Shown: positions 11,426-24,223 of the stretch, piece by piece
How the letters are laid out: the number at the start of each line of letters is the position of its first letter
How positions within the stretch are numbered: position 1 is the first letter of the stretch
NCBI GenBank assembly: GCA_907163345.1
Contig: CAJQUN010000024.1
Coordinates: forward strand, 434,001-498,000
DNA from: Haberlea rhodopensis
Lineage: Eukaryota; Streptophyta; Magnoliopsida; Lamiales; Gesneriaceae
Length of the DNA stretch: 64,000 bases
Direction: 5' to 3'
Made by a program: the position numbers and the translations under genes
The notes under the pieces: generated by a model
What the model was told of the DNA's origin: nothing
Database searches by the model: none
What the model saw: only the letters and a program-made list of their open reading frames with translations

Positions 11426-12249
11426 ACATTGCTCTTTCGACTCTCCTGTTTCCTGTTATAAGACTTCTTCCCACTAAACCGAGAGGATGAAGAAGCTCCA
11501 CGAGGCTTAAATGACTCCCCTCGTGGCCTCAAGCTATCAGTAATTGGCCTCTGCGGTGGCACCTGTGGGGGTACAATATCAGCATAGGCACCAACTCCAA
11601 TTTCTGTCAGCTCTGCTCTAGTAAGAGCATCATCATAAGAGGTGGGGTTGTTGGAGATAACCCTATCAAACAGCTCCGGCCTCAAGCCCTTTAGGAAATG
11701 CTTCATCTTGGCATGACTGCTTGTAGCAATATGAGGGACATACCTCAAAAGTGATGAGTATTGTAGGGCATAGTCAGAGACAGTCATGTTGCCCTGCTTC
11801 AGATTGGTAATTCATCCTCTTTCATTTGCCTATGGTAGCAGAAAAGAACCGGTTCAGAAACCGGTTCCTAAACAAGCTCCAGTCAATATGTACTCCTTGA
11901 GCTCTCAGCTCCATCACAGTTGTCTTCCACCACATGGAAGACTTCTTGGCCAGTTGAAACTCTGCCAATCTTAACCAACCAGTCTTGGCACAGGGTGCCG
12001 ACACGAAGATCTGTTCTATCCTCTCTAACCATTCCTCCGCTTCCTCTCCAGTTTCTGTTCCCTCAAAACAGGGTGGGTGGAAGTTCAAGAACTGTGTCAG
12101 ACTCAGCTCTCCAGGCAATAACAACTGTGATATCGGTTCCATGCCCACAGCAGGTGGCGGTAGAGGGTTCGTCTGAGCAATACTAACATTGACACTTCCA
12201 ACATCGCCCACCTCCTCATTGAGGTTCCCCAAATTTACAGCCGTCATGC
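11426..12249 (-). pseudogene. Gypsy (chromovirus-type) gag, cut by E1
   Basis: On the minus strand a frame starting near 12249 (MTAVNLGNLNEEVGDVG) reads through FHPPCFEGTETGEEAEEWL and SMWWKTTVMEL, the retrotransposon gag domain of Ty3/Gypsy elements. A second frame (11787 downward) continues with MTVSDYALQYSSLLRYVP and FLKGLRPELFDRV, then an arginine- and serine-rich tail. At 11425 the sequence changes to the E1 LTR, so the rest of this element should lie left of the window. A frame break near 11800 separates the two parts. Confidence 0.85.
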
Positions 12250-12444
12250 TGTAATACAAGGGTTAACAACAATACCAAGGCAATTCACGTATTACGCCGT
12301 TAGATAACATGAGCATCAATAAGCATGTTAGTACAACAATTTTATACACCAAATGCACCACATGCATAAACATGCTCATAATAAACACTTAGCCAACTTG
12401 TTGCTAAGGCTACCCTCCACTCATTCCCGGGTTCTCTAACCACT

Positions 12445-12460
12445 GCTCTGATACCACTAA
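12445..12460 (-). other. Primer binding site of the Gypsy element
   Basis: The minus strand reads TTAGTGGTATCAGAGC directly after the LTR; TGGTATCAGAGC pairs with initiator methionine tRNA. Confidence 0.8.
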
Positions 12461-14507
12461 TGTAAGGACCCTAGTTCCTTAAGTGCGGATTAAAGACATA
12501 AGTAGAGCTAACATGTATAATCAGAATATAAAAGTTCGTATTGAAGCCTTGAGCTTTAAGGATTACATGTCAAAATAAGAACTTTTAAAATGGTTAATTA
12601 CATTACCAACCAAATGAATGTTAACCTTATAGATTTACACTACTCCTAGAGTAGAAACTATACAAAAGAAACCCAGCTTCTATGTCAAAAGCATTCCTCA
12701 CTAGCTCACTGCTTCAACCCGTTCTTAGCCCCTTTATGCCAAAATATACTTACAAGGACAATCCCCCAAATCATGAGTATATAATAATCTATATTCAACA
12801 TAATATGATTATAAGGCGTAAAACATAAACCGTAATTACAAAACACTTCCTGTTTTCCTGCATTTTAAACGCTCTCTTTTGGTTGTCCCTGTACTATAAC
12901 TCATGAGTATAATCAATAGATTATTTAATGGTTCCACAAATGTCATGACATATCACCATTTCGTTATCACCAATCACCAATCCCTAGTATGTTATAACAG
13001 TGCATTTTTAATGCACCTCTCGCTTGTCATGACAGCGGCACTAATACCCATCGCTTCGACATATTAGCGGCATTGAATAACCTCGCTCAAATGCGACGGC
13101 AATACCCTCGCTTCAACATTTGGCGACAAATATTCTTTCCTTGCTACAATATGACAATGGCAAGTATTCTATCATCGCTTCAAATGACAGCGGCAAAGCA
13201 TTAAAATCATCACTCTAATATAACCATGACTCATGGGATGTGCACCAAACATTCAACATACACATATGCAATCATAATGCATAGTTCAACATGTATTTGC
13301 TTCCACAATGCACAATTCAATATACTTGCATCTACAATGCATATTCAAATGAGTATATAAGATACATGTGCCGTTGGGTGCCCGTACGTCTCTCTACGTA
13401 TCCTTTCCAAAAGTAGGATTTGGCAGGACTTTACTTCCTTGGTTGTGTTGCCGCCTTGGATGGTTCTACACAATCACACAAACCAATATTAGATGCCAAT
13501 AATTGCCCAACGCCAAAAATCCCACAAAAATAACCAAAATATCAATATTTGGTGACTCGCGATCGATCGCCACATAGCCCTGATCGATCGCGAGATCACA
13601 CTGCCCGAGCCAACATTTTCCTGCCTTCGGCGATCGATCGCCACATTTGGCGCGATCGATCGTGAGGCCCACCGATCGATCGCCCAAACATGGTGATCAA
13701 TCGCCAAGTGCTTCTGCCGCGCACTGCTTGCGCACGATCGATCGCCAAAAACGGGCGATCGATCACCGCTACCTGTAACCCAAAAATCACCATTTTTACA
13801 CCTTTTTTTCTTCCCCAATCCACACCAACTCAAATAACCACAAAACAACATCAAAACACTATAAACCTTCAATAAACACCTTAATACCACAAAAAATCCA
13901 TCACCCAACCAAACACAACACAACCCAAAATCAAACCATTTTTAAATCCCAAAATCAAACCAATTTCAAAATAAAACCTCATAAAAACAACAAGGAGATA
14001 TCCATACCTCTTATGGACTTCAAATCCTATCAAGAATCCCACAAATAAGAATTTTACAAAGGTTTCCTCTCCTCCTTGGCACCAAAATCGGGTTTGATGG
14101 TTTTGGGGATAGGGTTGGGAGTGAAATTGATTGGTAAAGAGTGATGGGAGGTGTGGGGTAGTGGGGTATAAGTGGGGTTAATTAAAACATGTACCCCAAT
14201 AATTAGCATGATGTATAAAATATCTCAACATGATATTTTATAAGCATTTTCCAGAAAATGCATCAAAACCTCAATTAAATACATGATTTGCCAAATAATC
14301 ATTAACCATCACAATTAAACCATTATAACACCCAATTTCCCAACATGCATAACAAGCACCCCGAAATGCATTATCAGGTCACGTCCACCATGTGACTAAG
14401 CATTTCTCATATTAATTAATTCTCAACACTAAAGTAATTAACACCATAAATAATCACATAAACATAATTAATGTCCAAATGCATATAATTATTTCGGGGA
14501 TATCACA
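12461..14507 (-). repeat. 5' LTR of the Gypsy element (Tekay/Del-like)
   Basis: The 2047-bp stretch runs TGTGATATCCCCGAAATAAT...GGTCCTTACA on the minus strand. The start and the long LTR are typical of Tekay/Del chromoviruses (from memory). The primer binding site and gag follow in order. It contains a cluster of GATCGATC palindromes at 13556-13767. Confidence 0.85.
13556..13767. repeat. Cluster of GGCGATCGATCGCC-type palindromes
   Basis: About eight copies of a 14-bp palindrome core occur in 212 bp; an exact GGCGATCGATCGCC is at 13629-13642. The rest differ by one or two bases. Spacing is irregular, so this is not a simple tandem repeat. Minus-strand open frames rich in GDRS/AIDR across it are artefacts. 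Confidence 0.85.
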
Positions 14508-14629
14508 GCCTCTGCTTTATGATCGGTCGAACACGTGGTGCTTGTGCCAGTGTATGGTTGAAAAGATTGAAGTTGTGTCATTACACTTAACTATAGCTAT
14601 TGGTAAAGCGGTAAGCGCTCGATCCTACA
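14508..14629 (+). repeat. TRIM LTR remnant, cut by the Gypsy element
   Basis: This 122-bp piece matches the two TRIM LTRs at 45750-46103 (TATGATCGGTCGAACACGTG, GGTAAGCGCTCGATCC). The 5' part is missing because the Gypsy LTR abuts it at 14507. Confidence 0.75.
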
Positions 14630-14783
14630 GGCTTCACTGATGCAACAGTTCATCGTGCTGGAAATACTGCAACCTATCATTTAGCTAAGCACGCATTAAT
14701 TTCAATAGGAGAATCGTCGAATTATCTTAATTTTATATATTGTAATGATTGAGAGGTTACAATAATTGATGAATCTACTGCTT

Positions 14784-14796
14784 TTATATATATATA

Positions 14797-14864
<68 letters not shown>
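14784..14864. repeat. TA microsatellite
   Basis: About 80 bp of nearly pure TA with one GTG interruption. Confidence 0.95.
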
Positions 14865-14868
<4 letters not shown>

Positions 14869-16955
14869 TATGCCCATGAAGTCAGCCTATTGATTGTCAA
14901 AGTTTATTTGATGATGTTTTAAGAGCATATCAACCATGAAAATGATATTTTTTCTTTGGAATATATCATTTCAACGATTGATACACCACATGACATTGTC
15001 CTTAACATAATATTAAATTTTCCATTGTCGAGTTAGCCAAATATTAGGCTCACCTCTATATTAACAGATATGGTTGCCAATTGAGGAAAACGAACTAAAT
15101 TTGGTTAGATATTTGGAAATTTGTTTTCAATGTTACCCTCAACTACAAATTAGTCCAATTTTTTTTCATGCGGGGTTATCCTAAGGTTACGATTATTTAG
15201 AAATTATTTTAGTCCATGTTTGGTTGGATTTTTGTCAAGAAATTATCTCATCATATTTATTTCATTTATTCCAACCTTGTAGCAAAATATGTTATGTTCC
15301 ACCCTTTTTTTTTTACTATTACAAAATTTAAAATTTCCTCCAAAATTTCAACTTACTTTATATAATTTAATTCCAAAAATTTAAAACTTCCTCCAAACTT
15401 TGAAATTCCTTTCAAATCACTCTATATAAATGAATTATATTTTACTTTGTTAAAAAAGAATCTAAATTTACTTACAATCAACACAAAAATTAATAAATTA
15501 AATAAATAATGTAATACAAATACAAATATGATATTATTTTTTAGAAATTTTGTTTTTATTAATTAATTTATAATGAAAATAAGTTGTTATAATCTTTAAT
15601 TTATTTATTTATTAATATAATGTCTTTAAATTAAGTTATTTAATATAATTAAATTACATTATTTTTAACAGTATTTTTATAAGTAATTAATAATTTATCC
15701 AATTATTTTCAGATTAATAATTAATAAATACATGATGGGGGAAATATATTATTTGACATAATAAAAAATTTAATCCAAAAATTTTGCTTGAATTAAAAAA
15801 AACAAATACAAAAAAAAAAATTAGAAATGTCTTCCTTAAAATGTAGAATTATAATTTGCTAGCAACCTTGAAAAAATATTATTTGATGGTGAAGCTTATT
15901 TGAAAAAATAATTTGTTTCAAAGATAGTTAAATTTATTAATTATCAAAATATAAAAATACAATATTTCAATAATAATTCTAATTTCAATTTTACTCAATC
16001 AAATTAAATAGTGGTAGTGAATGCATTTTCTCATTACAACCAACAATAAAATTAGTCAACTATTTTAAATTCATATCAAACGTCATATAACATATCAAAT
16101 TATATTATTCATCATCATCTCATAATGTTAATCACTCTCATATTTATCATATTACTAACTTCAAACGGTACCTTAGGATAGCTTATGATAAATATACAAT
16201 CATCGCGTTATTTGCATACTAATATATGCATATTATTTGTCCCACATACAAACAGAGTATACAAATGTTATGTATAAATAAGTAAACATATCATTTATTA
16301 TTGTTTGTTTCTTACATATATATATATATATAGTATAATAAGAGGTGGAAGGTTTGAACAGTGATGGGCTTATGGGCTTGTTAATTTTTTTTATCTTTAT
16401 ACTCTTGCTCACGGTCAATTGGGTTACTTGGATTTTTTTCTTATTCTGCCCTTTCTAGATCATAATCGGGTTTGTTTCACAACCCACTTGAATTATCGAA
16501 GAGTTGGTGAAGCAGATCTCCTTCAGTCATGCGAAAGGACGGTCCTGCAAAGGGACGACAATAACTTCTGACCGTTGGTGGTGCGGGACGCCAATTACTT
16601 CCGTTTGTTTGCCTTTTGCATTATATATATTACTCGTTCTTCCCTTTTATTTTTCTTGTTTTTGATATTTTGATTTGATTTTTGATTTGTTCTACTACTT
16701 CATTAAGTAATTAGAGTCATTTCTGATTTGTTCTGCTAATCCATTAAGCAATTACAAACACCTATTCAATTTCAGGTTCGATTGTTTCGTCTCATTGCTA
16801 TAGGATTTGTTTCCAAGGTGTATCTCTTTTAAAATTTCTCCATATTTGTTTTCGCCTGCTGTTTATATGCATCCTACAGAATGTTTTAGAAGAATTTATT
16901 TGACAATTTGGTTTTGAAGTTATTTTTCTAATCAGAATCTCATACTATTATATAG
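14865..16955. other. AT-rich intergenic DNA
   Basis: No gene seen. The stretch is very AT-rich up to about 16480. From about 16480 to 16955 base composition is more balanced, with pyrimidine-rich runs that could be part of a transcribed leader. I found no open frame to support this. Confidence 0.5.
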
Positions 16956-16960
16956 GGACT

Positions 16961-18164
16961 TGTTCAGTCTTAAACGCATTATTGAGTTTAATGCTTATTT
17001 TATCTCCGAATTATTTATGAGTTTTGATGATCAACAAAACTTGGGTTTGTTATACTAATGTGTCTACTTAGTGTACATGTTTAGATGATTGAAAAGTGGA
17101 TTGTTTGAAGAAAATCAAATTTGCAAGGACTGGGCAAGATCGCCCTAGGCGATGGCAGCCACTCAAGTCATCGTCACACTCATCGACTGAAGCGACGTCG
17201 AGGACCGCGCGCATGGGGAGATCACCTGAGGCGATGGCTAGATCGCCTGAGGCAATGCAGAGTTCGCTTGAGGCGATGAAGACTTCGTTTGAGGCAAGGA
17301 AGATTTGTGATCAACTGGATCTACGACATTGCTTTATGATAACGATCGCCTGAGGCGATGTGTCCAAGATTTGGCCGTTGGGGTGTGTCGATGGTGATCG
17401 CCTGAGGCGATGGCTGAGGCAATCTTGGAGTGATTCAAGCCTTATGTGTAGAAACGTCTAGTAGGAGCCTTGAGGGCCTTCTACACTATAAATATGGATG
17501 TTTTGGAGCATTTTGCAGACAAGAAACGAGTCTATAAACTACAAGAAAGCTTTGCTCATTCAAATTTATTCTAGCATTGCAAACTTCATACATTTGTGTT
17601 CTTCGTGTCGTTACACCGTGAAGGTGTTATTTGATTTATTGTAAGGTCCTCCAACACCTACGCAAGTTGGAAAATTGTATAAGTCATCAACAAGTGAAGT
17701 TGGTGCAAGTGTGTGGCTATCCTTGGAGCCCTTAAGGCCAAGAAGACTCGTGAAGAGTGTGGGTAACTCGGGAAGAATTTTGTGTGGCTATCCTTGGAGC
17801 CCTTAAGGTCAAGAAAACTCGTGAAGAGTGTGTTGCTCGTAAAGAGTTGTTTACTCGGGAAGAGTGTGTTGTGGCTAACTTTGAGCTCTTAAGGCCAATA
17901 TCAAAAGTTATTCTAGTGGAACCTCGGTTGGGAGTTATCTAGCCGGGAAGAGGAGACGTAAGTGATTCATCGCCGAAATTCTATAACAAATTCTATTGTT
18001 CTTTATCGCTTTATTTAATTTACGTATTTATTTATTTCTTATTTTGTTTATTTGTCGATTGACTTAAAGCCTTCCGCAACGCAAACTCGACTATTTTGCA
18101 AATTCATTTTAAAACGCTAAAGTAGCCAAGGAACCTCATTCACCCCTCTTCTTCGGTTCCAACA
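16961..18164 (+). repeat. 5' LTR of E3
   Basis: 1204 bp, TGTTCAG...TTCCAACA, matching 41991-43229. It carries a cluster of TCGCCTGAGGCGA palindromes at about 17140-17420 and a duplicated ~65-bp block around 17700-17890 (GGAGCCCTTAAGG-type). Confidence 0.9.
17140..17420. repeat. Cluster of TCGCCTGAGGCGA-type palindromes in the E3 LTR
   Basis: Exact copies are at 17346-17358 and 17398-17410; five or more near copies lie between 17140 and 17300. The arms TCGCCT and AGGCGA pair around a central G. The same cluster is in the other LTR at about 42170-42455. Confidence 0.85.
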
Positions 18165-18181
18165 AGTTGTATCATAGCCAT
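18165..18181 (+). other. Degenerate primer binding site of E3
   Basis: AGTTGTATCATAGCC follows the 5' LTR and resembles the TGGTATCAGAGCC initiator methionine tRNA complement with two or three changes. Confidence 0.55.
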
Positions 18182-18211
18182 TTGATTTTGTTTTAAATAA
18201 AAAAAAATTCT

Positions 18212-19235
18212 ATGGCTAATCTAGCAAATTAGTTTGCTCATGGTCTATCGACAAATCGTCCTCCGCTCTTCACGGGAGATAACTACGGATATTGGAAGAA
18301 TAGAATTTCTCTATACATCCAATCCGTAGATTATGACATATGGAAGATTATTGTAAAAGGTCCACACATTCCTTTAAAGGAAGTTGGTGGAATGAGTATT
18401 CCCAAAGAAATGGACGATTTTACAAGAGCGGATATGATTTTAATTTCTCAAAATGCTAACTATTAACATTTTGCATTGTGCTTTAGATATGAAGGAATAC
18501 AACCGGATCTCGATGTGCTCAACCACAAAGAAAATTTGTCATGAGGGCACACACCAAGTGAAGGAGACAAAGATTGATCTATTGCAACTCAAATATGAAA
18601 CCTTTGAGATGGAGTCCGGAGAAAACATTGATTCAATGTTTAGAAGGCTCACTCAAATCATCAACGAGCTTGCCCAACTTGGAGAGAAGTATCCTCCAAA
18701 GCAAATATGAAGAAAAGCACTAAGAGCCTTGCCAAAGTAATGGGATGCAAAGAGGACGGCTATCATTGAATCCAACAAAGGAGATAGTGCGTCATATGAT
18801 CTTGATGAACCCATGGAACATTGGTGACCCATGAGCTTGAAGTGTCAACCCAGAAGGGATTAAAGGAGGAAGATAGATCCATAAGAAAGGGGATAGCCTT
18901 AGTCGGGAGGAAAGAACAATCCGATGATGAAGATGATGAAGAGATGATCTTGTTCACTAGAAAGTTCAAGAAATTCTGCAACAAATACAACAAGCCAAAG
19001 ACCTCCGGTGCCACCAAACATGATTCAAAACAAGAGGTAACATGTTATAATTGTCAATGTAAAGGTCATTATGCTAATGAATGTCCTAGGAAGAAGAATG
19101 AGGACAAAGGGAAGAAAAAAACTCTAATGGCCACATAGAGTGATAGTGACTCTGATGAAGAAGAAGCAACAAACCTTTGATGGCCAAAGATGACGCAAAT
19201 GATTAAGAATAGGAAAACGACGATGAAGCACCATC
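18212..19235 (+). pseudogene. E3 gag, first part
   Basis: The reading starts at the ATG at 18212 (MANLAN, then a stop) and continues FAHGLSTNRPPLFTGDNYGY and KNRISLYIQSVDYDIWKI, the start of a Copia UBN2-type gag. Later frames carry LLQLKYETFEMESGENIDSM (18453-18710) and a CCHC zinc knuckle, CYNCQCKGHYANEC, at about 19040-19082 in the frame 18821-19138. Several stops and shifts break it. The gene is cut at about 19235 by E2 and resumes at 40669. Confidence 0.8.
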
Positions 19236-20337
19236 TTTTAAAGATGACAAAATAGATCAGACCGATCGAGCCATGAAGCCATGTCAAAACAGATCAGACC
19301 GATATAGTCTATCGCAAAATCAGAACGGATCGATGCAAACCAGTCTGACCAGATCGAAGCACAGATCAGCTCAATAAAGATCAGATCAGAGCAAACAAAG
19401 TTAAATAAGCTTCGTCCTTCAGTCCGAATAATTAATGGCTATTTATTGAAGCATTTAATGATGTATTTAATGCTGAAAAAGACCAAGGACTGAAGATTAC
19501 CTTAAATGTTAAGTAGACAAAGGAGAGTCTACCTGACAAACGCCGAAAGCACAGACCAGAAGGGAAAGTTCCTGAAAGAAGAAGACTGAAGCTTGTTCAG
19601 AGAATGGACAGAGTCAAGAGTTGCACAGAAAAGGAAATAGTGTCGTTGGTATAAACGACTATATAAGGATGCAACTAGAGTACTCGAAGAGAGATTACAA
19701 CTGATCAGTCAAGAAACAAAACAACACAAGCTTACAAGTCAAGACATTCTTGAGCAGAACCGTTATTGAAAGATACTCATCTTACCAGCCTGCTCAAAGT
19801 TTTCATAAGCACAACCTATTGTAATATTTGATCATCAAAGGATCATTTTGTGCATAGATAAATTCACTCTGTCTTTTGTATTTGTACTAAGATAGAAGAG
19901 TGAGATTCAATTGTAACTGTCAGATAGATTGTGCCTGAACAGATTGAGAGACTAGGAGTTTCAGTCTGGTGGTGGAGTAAATCCAGCTAAATCGGGGTTG
20001 TACAAGTAGTTGTATTACTCAAAGTCTTCTAGTGAATCCTTCCTTGATTGGAAGAAGGGGAGAAGTAGAAGGATTTGCCTTCGAACTTTCAGAAACACAT
20101 CTTGTCTATTTACATTCTGTATTGCGTTACACTCTATAAGCCATCAAGCCGTTCTTACTAGCCAAGAACATACCGTTTACGCACTCTCATATTCAGTGGT
20201 CTGTTCTGCTTAAAAGTTGATTAAGAAATAGATTTCACTCACTAACTGAGAGAAATCAATAAGGATTAATTTTAAAGGAGTGTTCATTCACCCCCCCCCC
20301 CCCCCCCCCCTCTAAACACTCCAGTCTGATCCTAACA
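19236..20337 (+). repeat. 5' LTR of E2
   Basis: About 1.1 kb, ending GATCCTAACA, matching 39998-40668 at both ends. It keeps a ~420-bp middle part (about 19640-20055) that the 3' LTR lacks. A run of 20 C at 20291-20310 is absent from the 3' LTR, which reads CACCACCCTC there. Confidence 0.85.
19659..19668 (+). promoter_or_regulatory. Probable TATA box of the E2 LTR
   Basis: ACTATATAAGG lies inside the 5' LTR. The 3' LTR has lost this stretch by deletion. Confidence 0.55.
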
Positions 20338-20356
20338 AGTGGTATCAGAGCAGGTC
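20338..20356 (+). other. Primer binding site of E2
   Basis: AGTGGTATCAGAGCAGG follows the LTR end directly; TGGTATCAGAGC is the initiator methionine tRNA complement. Confidence 0.85.
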
Positions 20357-20384
20357 GTCTTAATCATCAAAGATACTTGGACTG

Positions 20385-22202
20385 ATGTCATCATTCAACA
20401 AGATTCTCATGTTCTCAAAAGAAGATTATGATGATTGGAGAATCAGAATGCAAGCTCACCTGGCAGCACAGGATGACGATATGTGGTACGTCATAACAGA
20501 CGGACCAATGAAAATATTAAAAATGAATCCTGCACTAGGAGGATTAAGTGGCGAACCTCTGATGATCGAGAAAGAGAGGGGCCACCTGGACAAATGAAGA
20601 AAGGAAGAAAGGCAATCTAGACAACGTAGTCAAAGACATCTTGTTCAAGACGTTGGACAAGAACATGTTCAGCAAGATTAAAATGTGCTCAACTGCCAAA
20701 GAGATTTGGGAGAAGATTCCACAACTATTTGAAGGGAACGACCAGACTAAGGAAAACAAGCTGACTGTAGCTCTACAAAAAGTTGAGAGCATAAAGATGA
20801 AGCTTGGAGAAACTCTAAACGAGTTTGATGAAAGAGTCACTGACATTATCAATGAACTGAATGGTCTGGGCAATGACTATTCTAACAGAGAGATTGCTCT
20901 GAAGGTAATGAGAGCATTGCCAAAGGAATGAGATGTCAAGATAATTGCAATGAGGGAGTCTAAAGATCTGAACAAGGTTGAACTTCGTGACTTGTTTGCA
21001 GATCTTAAGGCGTATGAGTTTGAACTGATCACTAGAGGTGAAACATAACCATTCACCTCTCAACCAAACAAGGCATTCCAGCCATTCCATACCAAACCAC
21101 CACTTCAACAGACCGATCTATCGAACAGATAAGAAATGATGCCATGTCATTATTTATCAAAAAATTTGGCAAATTCATGTCTAAGAATAAAAGGAATTTT
21201 AAACCTTCTCATCATTATAAATCAAGAAAAGATGATGTTGTTAACGATCAGGCTTGCTGCAATTGTGATAAGACCGGACATTTTATTGCAGACTGCACCA
21301 GACCGAAGAAAGATGAAAGAAAAGGAAGGCATCGTGATGACAAGAAAAAGAAGCATTACAAAGATCATAAAAGTCATCATGGAAAGTCCCGAAAGGTTCT
21401 GGTAGCAGAGGAAGGTAACAGCAAGTGGGCTCAGACTGACTCAGAATGTTCATCCAGTGAAAGCGAGGAGGAAATCCAATGCCTAATGGCAGACGAGGAG
21501 ATGAGTCAGATGGACGAGGTATTCGACTTTGACTCAAATGAATTCACACGAGAAGAGCTCATGTCTGCACTGTAAGACATGGCTAATGATTATAGAATAT
21601 TAGCCGAATCACTTGAGAAAACTAAAGCTGAAGCCAAAGATCAAACATATAAGCATATCAAACCAATCTGCTCTGAGCTAGGTGAATGCAATAATCTGAA
21701 GATCGAGCTGGATAAGCTGAAAATCTCCCACGAACAGCTTCATGAAGAAAATAAGATAATTAGCACACAAAATGCTAATCTTTCTCACATTTTTAAAACA
21801 TGGACAAAATCAAGAGCATCATTGGAAGAGTTGCAAGAGATACAAAGAAGTGTCAGTGACATCACTGGCATAGACTTTGGTACCAATGAATGCACCAAAG
21901 ATGAATATGAGTTGTTGCTGGAAAAGAACAAAATCAACCAAATGACATTCGTTAGATCCAGCACAATATATGAATCCGAAGTGCCTACAATTCAAACGGG
22001 AACCTCCTTCAGGGATCAAGGTTTGAGAAAAAGGATTGGGTACGTTAACCAAGCTAAAGAAAAGGCACCAGCAAGCTTTGTGTCTATCAGACCAAACTCA
22101 AAGGTGTAAAATCTAAGGCAAGGAAGACCACCCAACTACCACAACTCACAACCAGTTCAACGAAGATATAGGTTACCTTACAGGAATCAAAGGCTTCCAT
22201 AT
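20385..22202 (+). pseudogene. E2 gag (capsid and nucleocapsid)
   Basis: The frame at 20385 begins MSSFNKILMFSKEDYDDWRI, nearly the same as E1 gag. The UBN2-like middle is at 20641-20931 (KIKMCSTAKEIWEKI). A CCHC zinc knuckle, CCNCDKTGHFIADC, is at about 21258-21299 in the frame 21144-21575, followed by an acidic stretch. 21579-22109 gives a long, charged, helical C-terminal part. Stops at about 20597, 20929 and 21573 break it. E4 cuts in at 22203. Gag would build the particle that packages element RNA. Confidence 0.85.
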
Positions 22203-24223
22203 TGTCACACCCCAAATCACATCTATTATACTATAAGTTATATATAGCTACGTAAAAATTTCGGCTGCATCTCCTATATTTGTATAACATCCGGAGACAC
22301 AACAACAAGAATAATATATAAGATTCATATCACCAGAAACACCGTCATACTATTTACATACAATTCTTTACTTTCTCAAAGTAAAATTTTCAAAAGATAG
22401 TTCCGCAGATTTAAAAGCCAAACGGCAACAAAAGAACATAAGAAAATCGTGTGATTTTCAAAAGATAAATCTGCAGACTCAAAAACAAAAATAAGATAAC
22501 CCCATAGCCCAGCAGGTCGTCATCCATGTACAACAGATCTCAGAAACCCGTAGGAGCGCATCACCCTGCTCAGTAAGTCCAGATATCAGGCATCGTCATG
22601 CTCACCTACAATGCATGAACTACATGAGCTAATGCCCAGTAAATAAAAACCATGCATGCTATGAAAATGACACGAGACATCAATAACATGTATACCAAGA
22701 TGCATACTCGAAAATACATAACATTTTATCCAAATTCATATTTTTCCTGGGCCCCTTAACCCACCTACTATGCACCGGAACAGAGCTCTGAGGAATATCA
22801 ATAGGCACACATCCAATATAGTGGATTGATACAATCGAATGGCCCATCCTCCCGTGACCCCCAAAGGCACATCACCGAACAACCTCTGCGGTCACCCGAG
22901 AAGTATCCCACCCACAGCATCCATCAAAAGAAGAATATCAGCAAGTGGTCCATCCCCTCATGATTACCAAGGACACATCTCGAACAACCCTTTTAATCCT
23001 CTGAGGAGTATCCCACCGCTGTACTCAACATATCAGATAAGTCTGCCTCGCAAACCTCGGTGCCATAGCAGTGGTCAACAAAATATTTCCTTTTTTTCTC
23101 AAAATAATGTCGTGCATGCCAGACATCAAATATACTCGTGTATTATGCATGCACGTGCAAATGCAAATGAACAGCTAATTCAATGCAACACCAATTAAAT
23201 ATTTGAACATCAAATAATACATATATATCACATTATTCAAGCACCAACACAAGTAATATCACAAGAAATACTATGTTCATGCATTGTAGTTGCAGATGGA
23301 TTTTTACTTACCTTTCACCAGTTGTTATTGCTTGATTCCTAGATAAGAGACAGTCAATCTACACAATTCAAATAATTATTTAAAATTCTAAACTATTACT
23401 TTAAATTATTGAATACTAAGTTATATCATTAAATTCTTACATTAACATTCCTATAAACTTGAAATTACAACATAATCTCCAAATTCTTGTCAAATATTGT
23501 TTATAATCATCTAATCTATCACCTACATTAATTTCATAATTTTCTAGCAATATTAGGTTTTTCATAAACACTAGAAATAGGAAGAGAAAAGTACCTCAAA
23601 TTGAAGCTGATAATTCGAGGATTCCGAATATATAATTTATCTGAAGTTTCGATGGCGTTACGAAGTCCAAAAAATTAAAGAAGACCTCAAACCCTTCTCT
23701 TCTCTCCCGTTCTCGTGTTCTGTATGCGTTGTGTGCGTGAGTTCTGAATGTGTGTGCATATATATATATCTCAATTTGTTTGAGTCGTTTTCTCTTCTTT
23801 TTTTTTTTTTCTTTTTTTTTAATTAATTAAGTATTTATTTATTATATATTTTGAGCTTCATTTGATACATGGATTCGGTTATCATAACATCCGAGTTTGC
23901 AAACTTGTTATGAATAAAAATTGTAAATTTATGTCTTATCTTTCATTTGGCTTTAGAATAACTTGATTCTGATGTCGGACAAGAAAGTTATATATAATCT
24001 ACCTAAACATGATATACTTCAAAATTAATTTTCCCCTTCCTCCGGTAGTTTTCGGCAAAAACTCAAAACATGAAAGTGGAGCTCTACGAGTTATCTTTTT
24101 AATAAAATTGACCTCGTCGTATTTCGGCGAATTTTGGCGAAGATTTAAGCAGGTTTACTAGTATTCATGGCAGTTTAACACATATGTTAAACATAGATGC
24201 AAGTATTAGACTCGGGTATTACA
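22203..24223 (-). repeat. 3' LTR of E4
   Basis: 2021 bp, highly similar to 25081-27099. The 119-codon open frame at 22839-23198 is LTR sequence repeated in the other copy, not a gene. Confidence 0.9.

Noticed and set aside
13466..13923. Minus-strand frames of 73-144 codons
   Set aside because: They run through the GATCGATC palindromes inside a Gypsy LTR.
16480..16955. A split host gene or leader at the E3 target site
   Set aside because: Composition is gene-like on both sides of E3 (also 43235-43550), but I found no open frame or splice pattern to support it.
22839..23198. 119-codon frame starting MAHPPVTPKG
   Set aside because: It lies in an E4 LTR and is repeated in the other LTR at 25707-26066.
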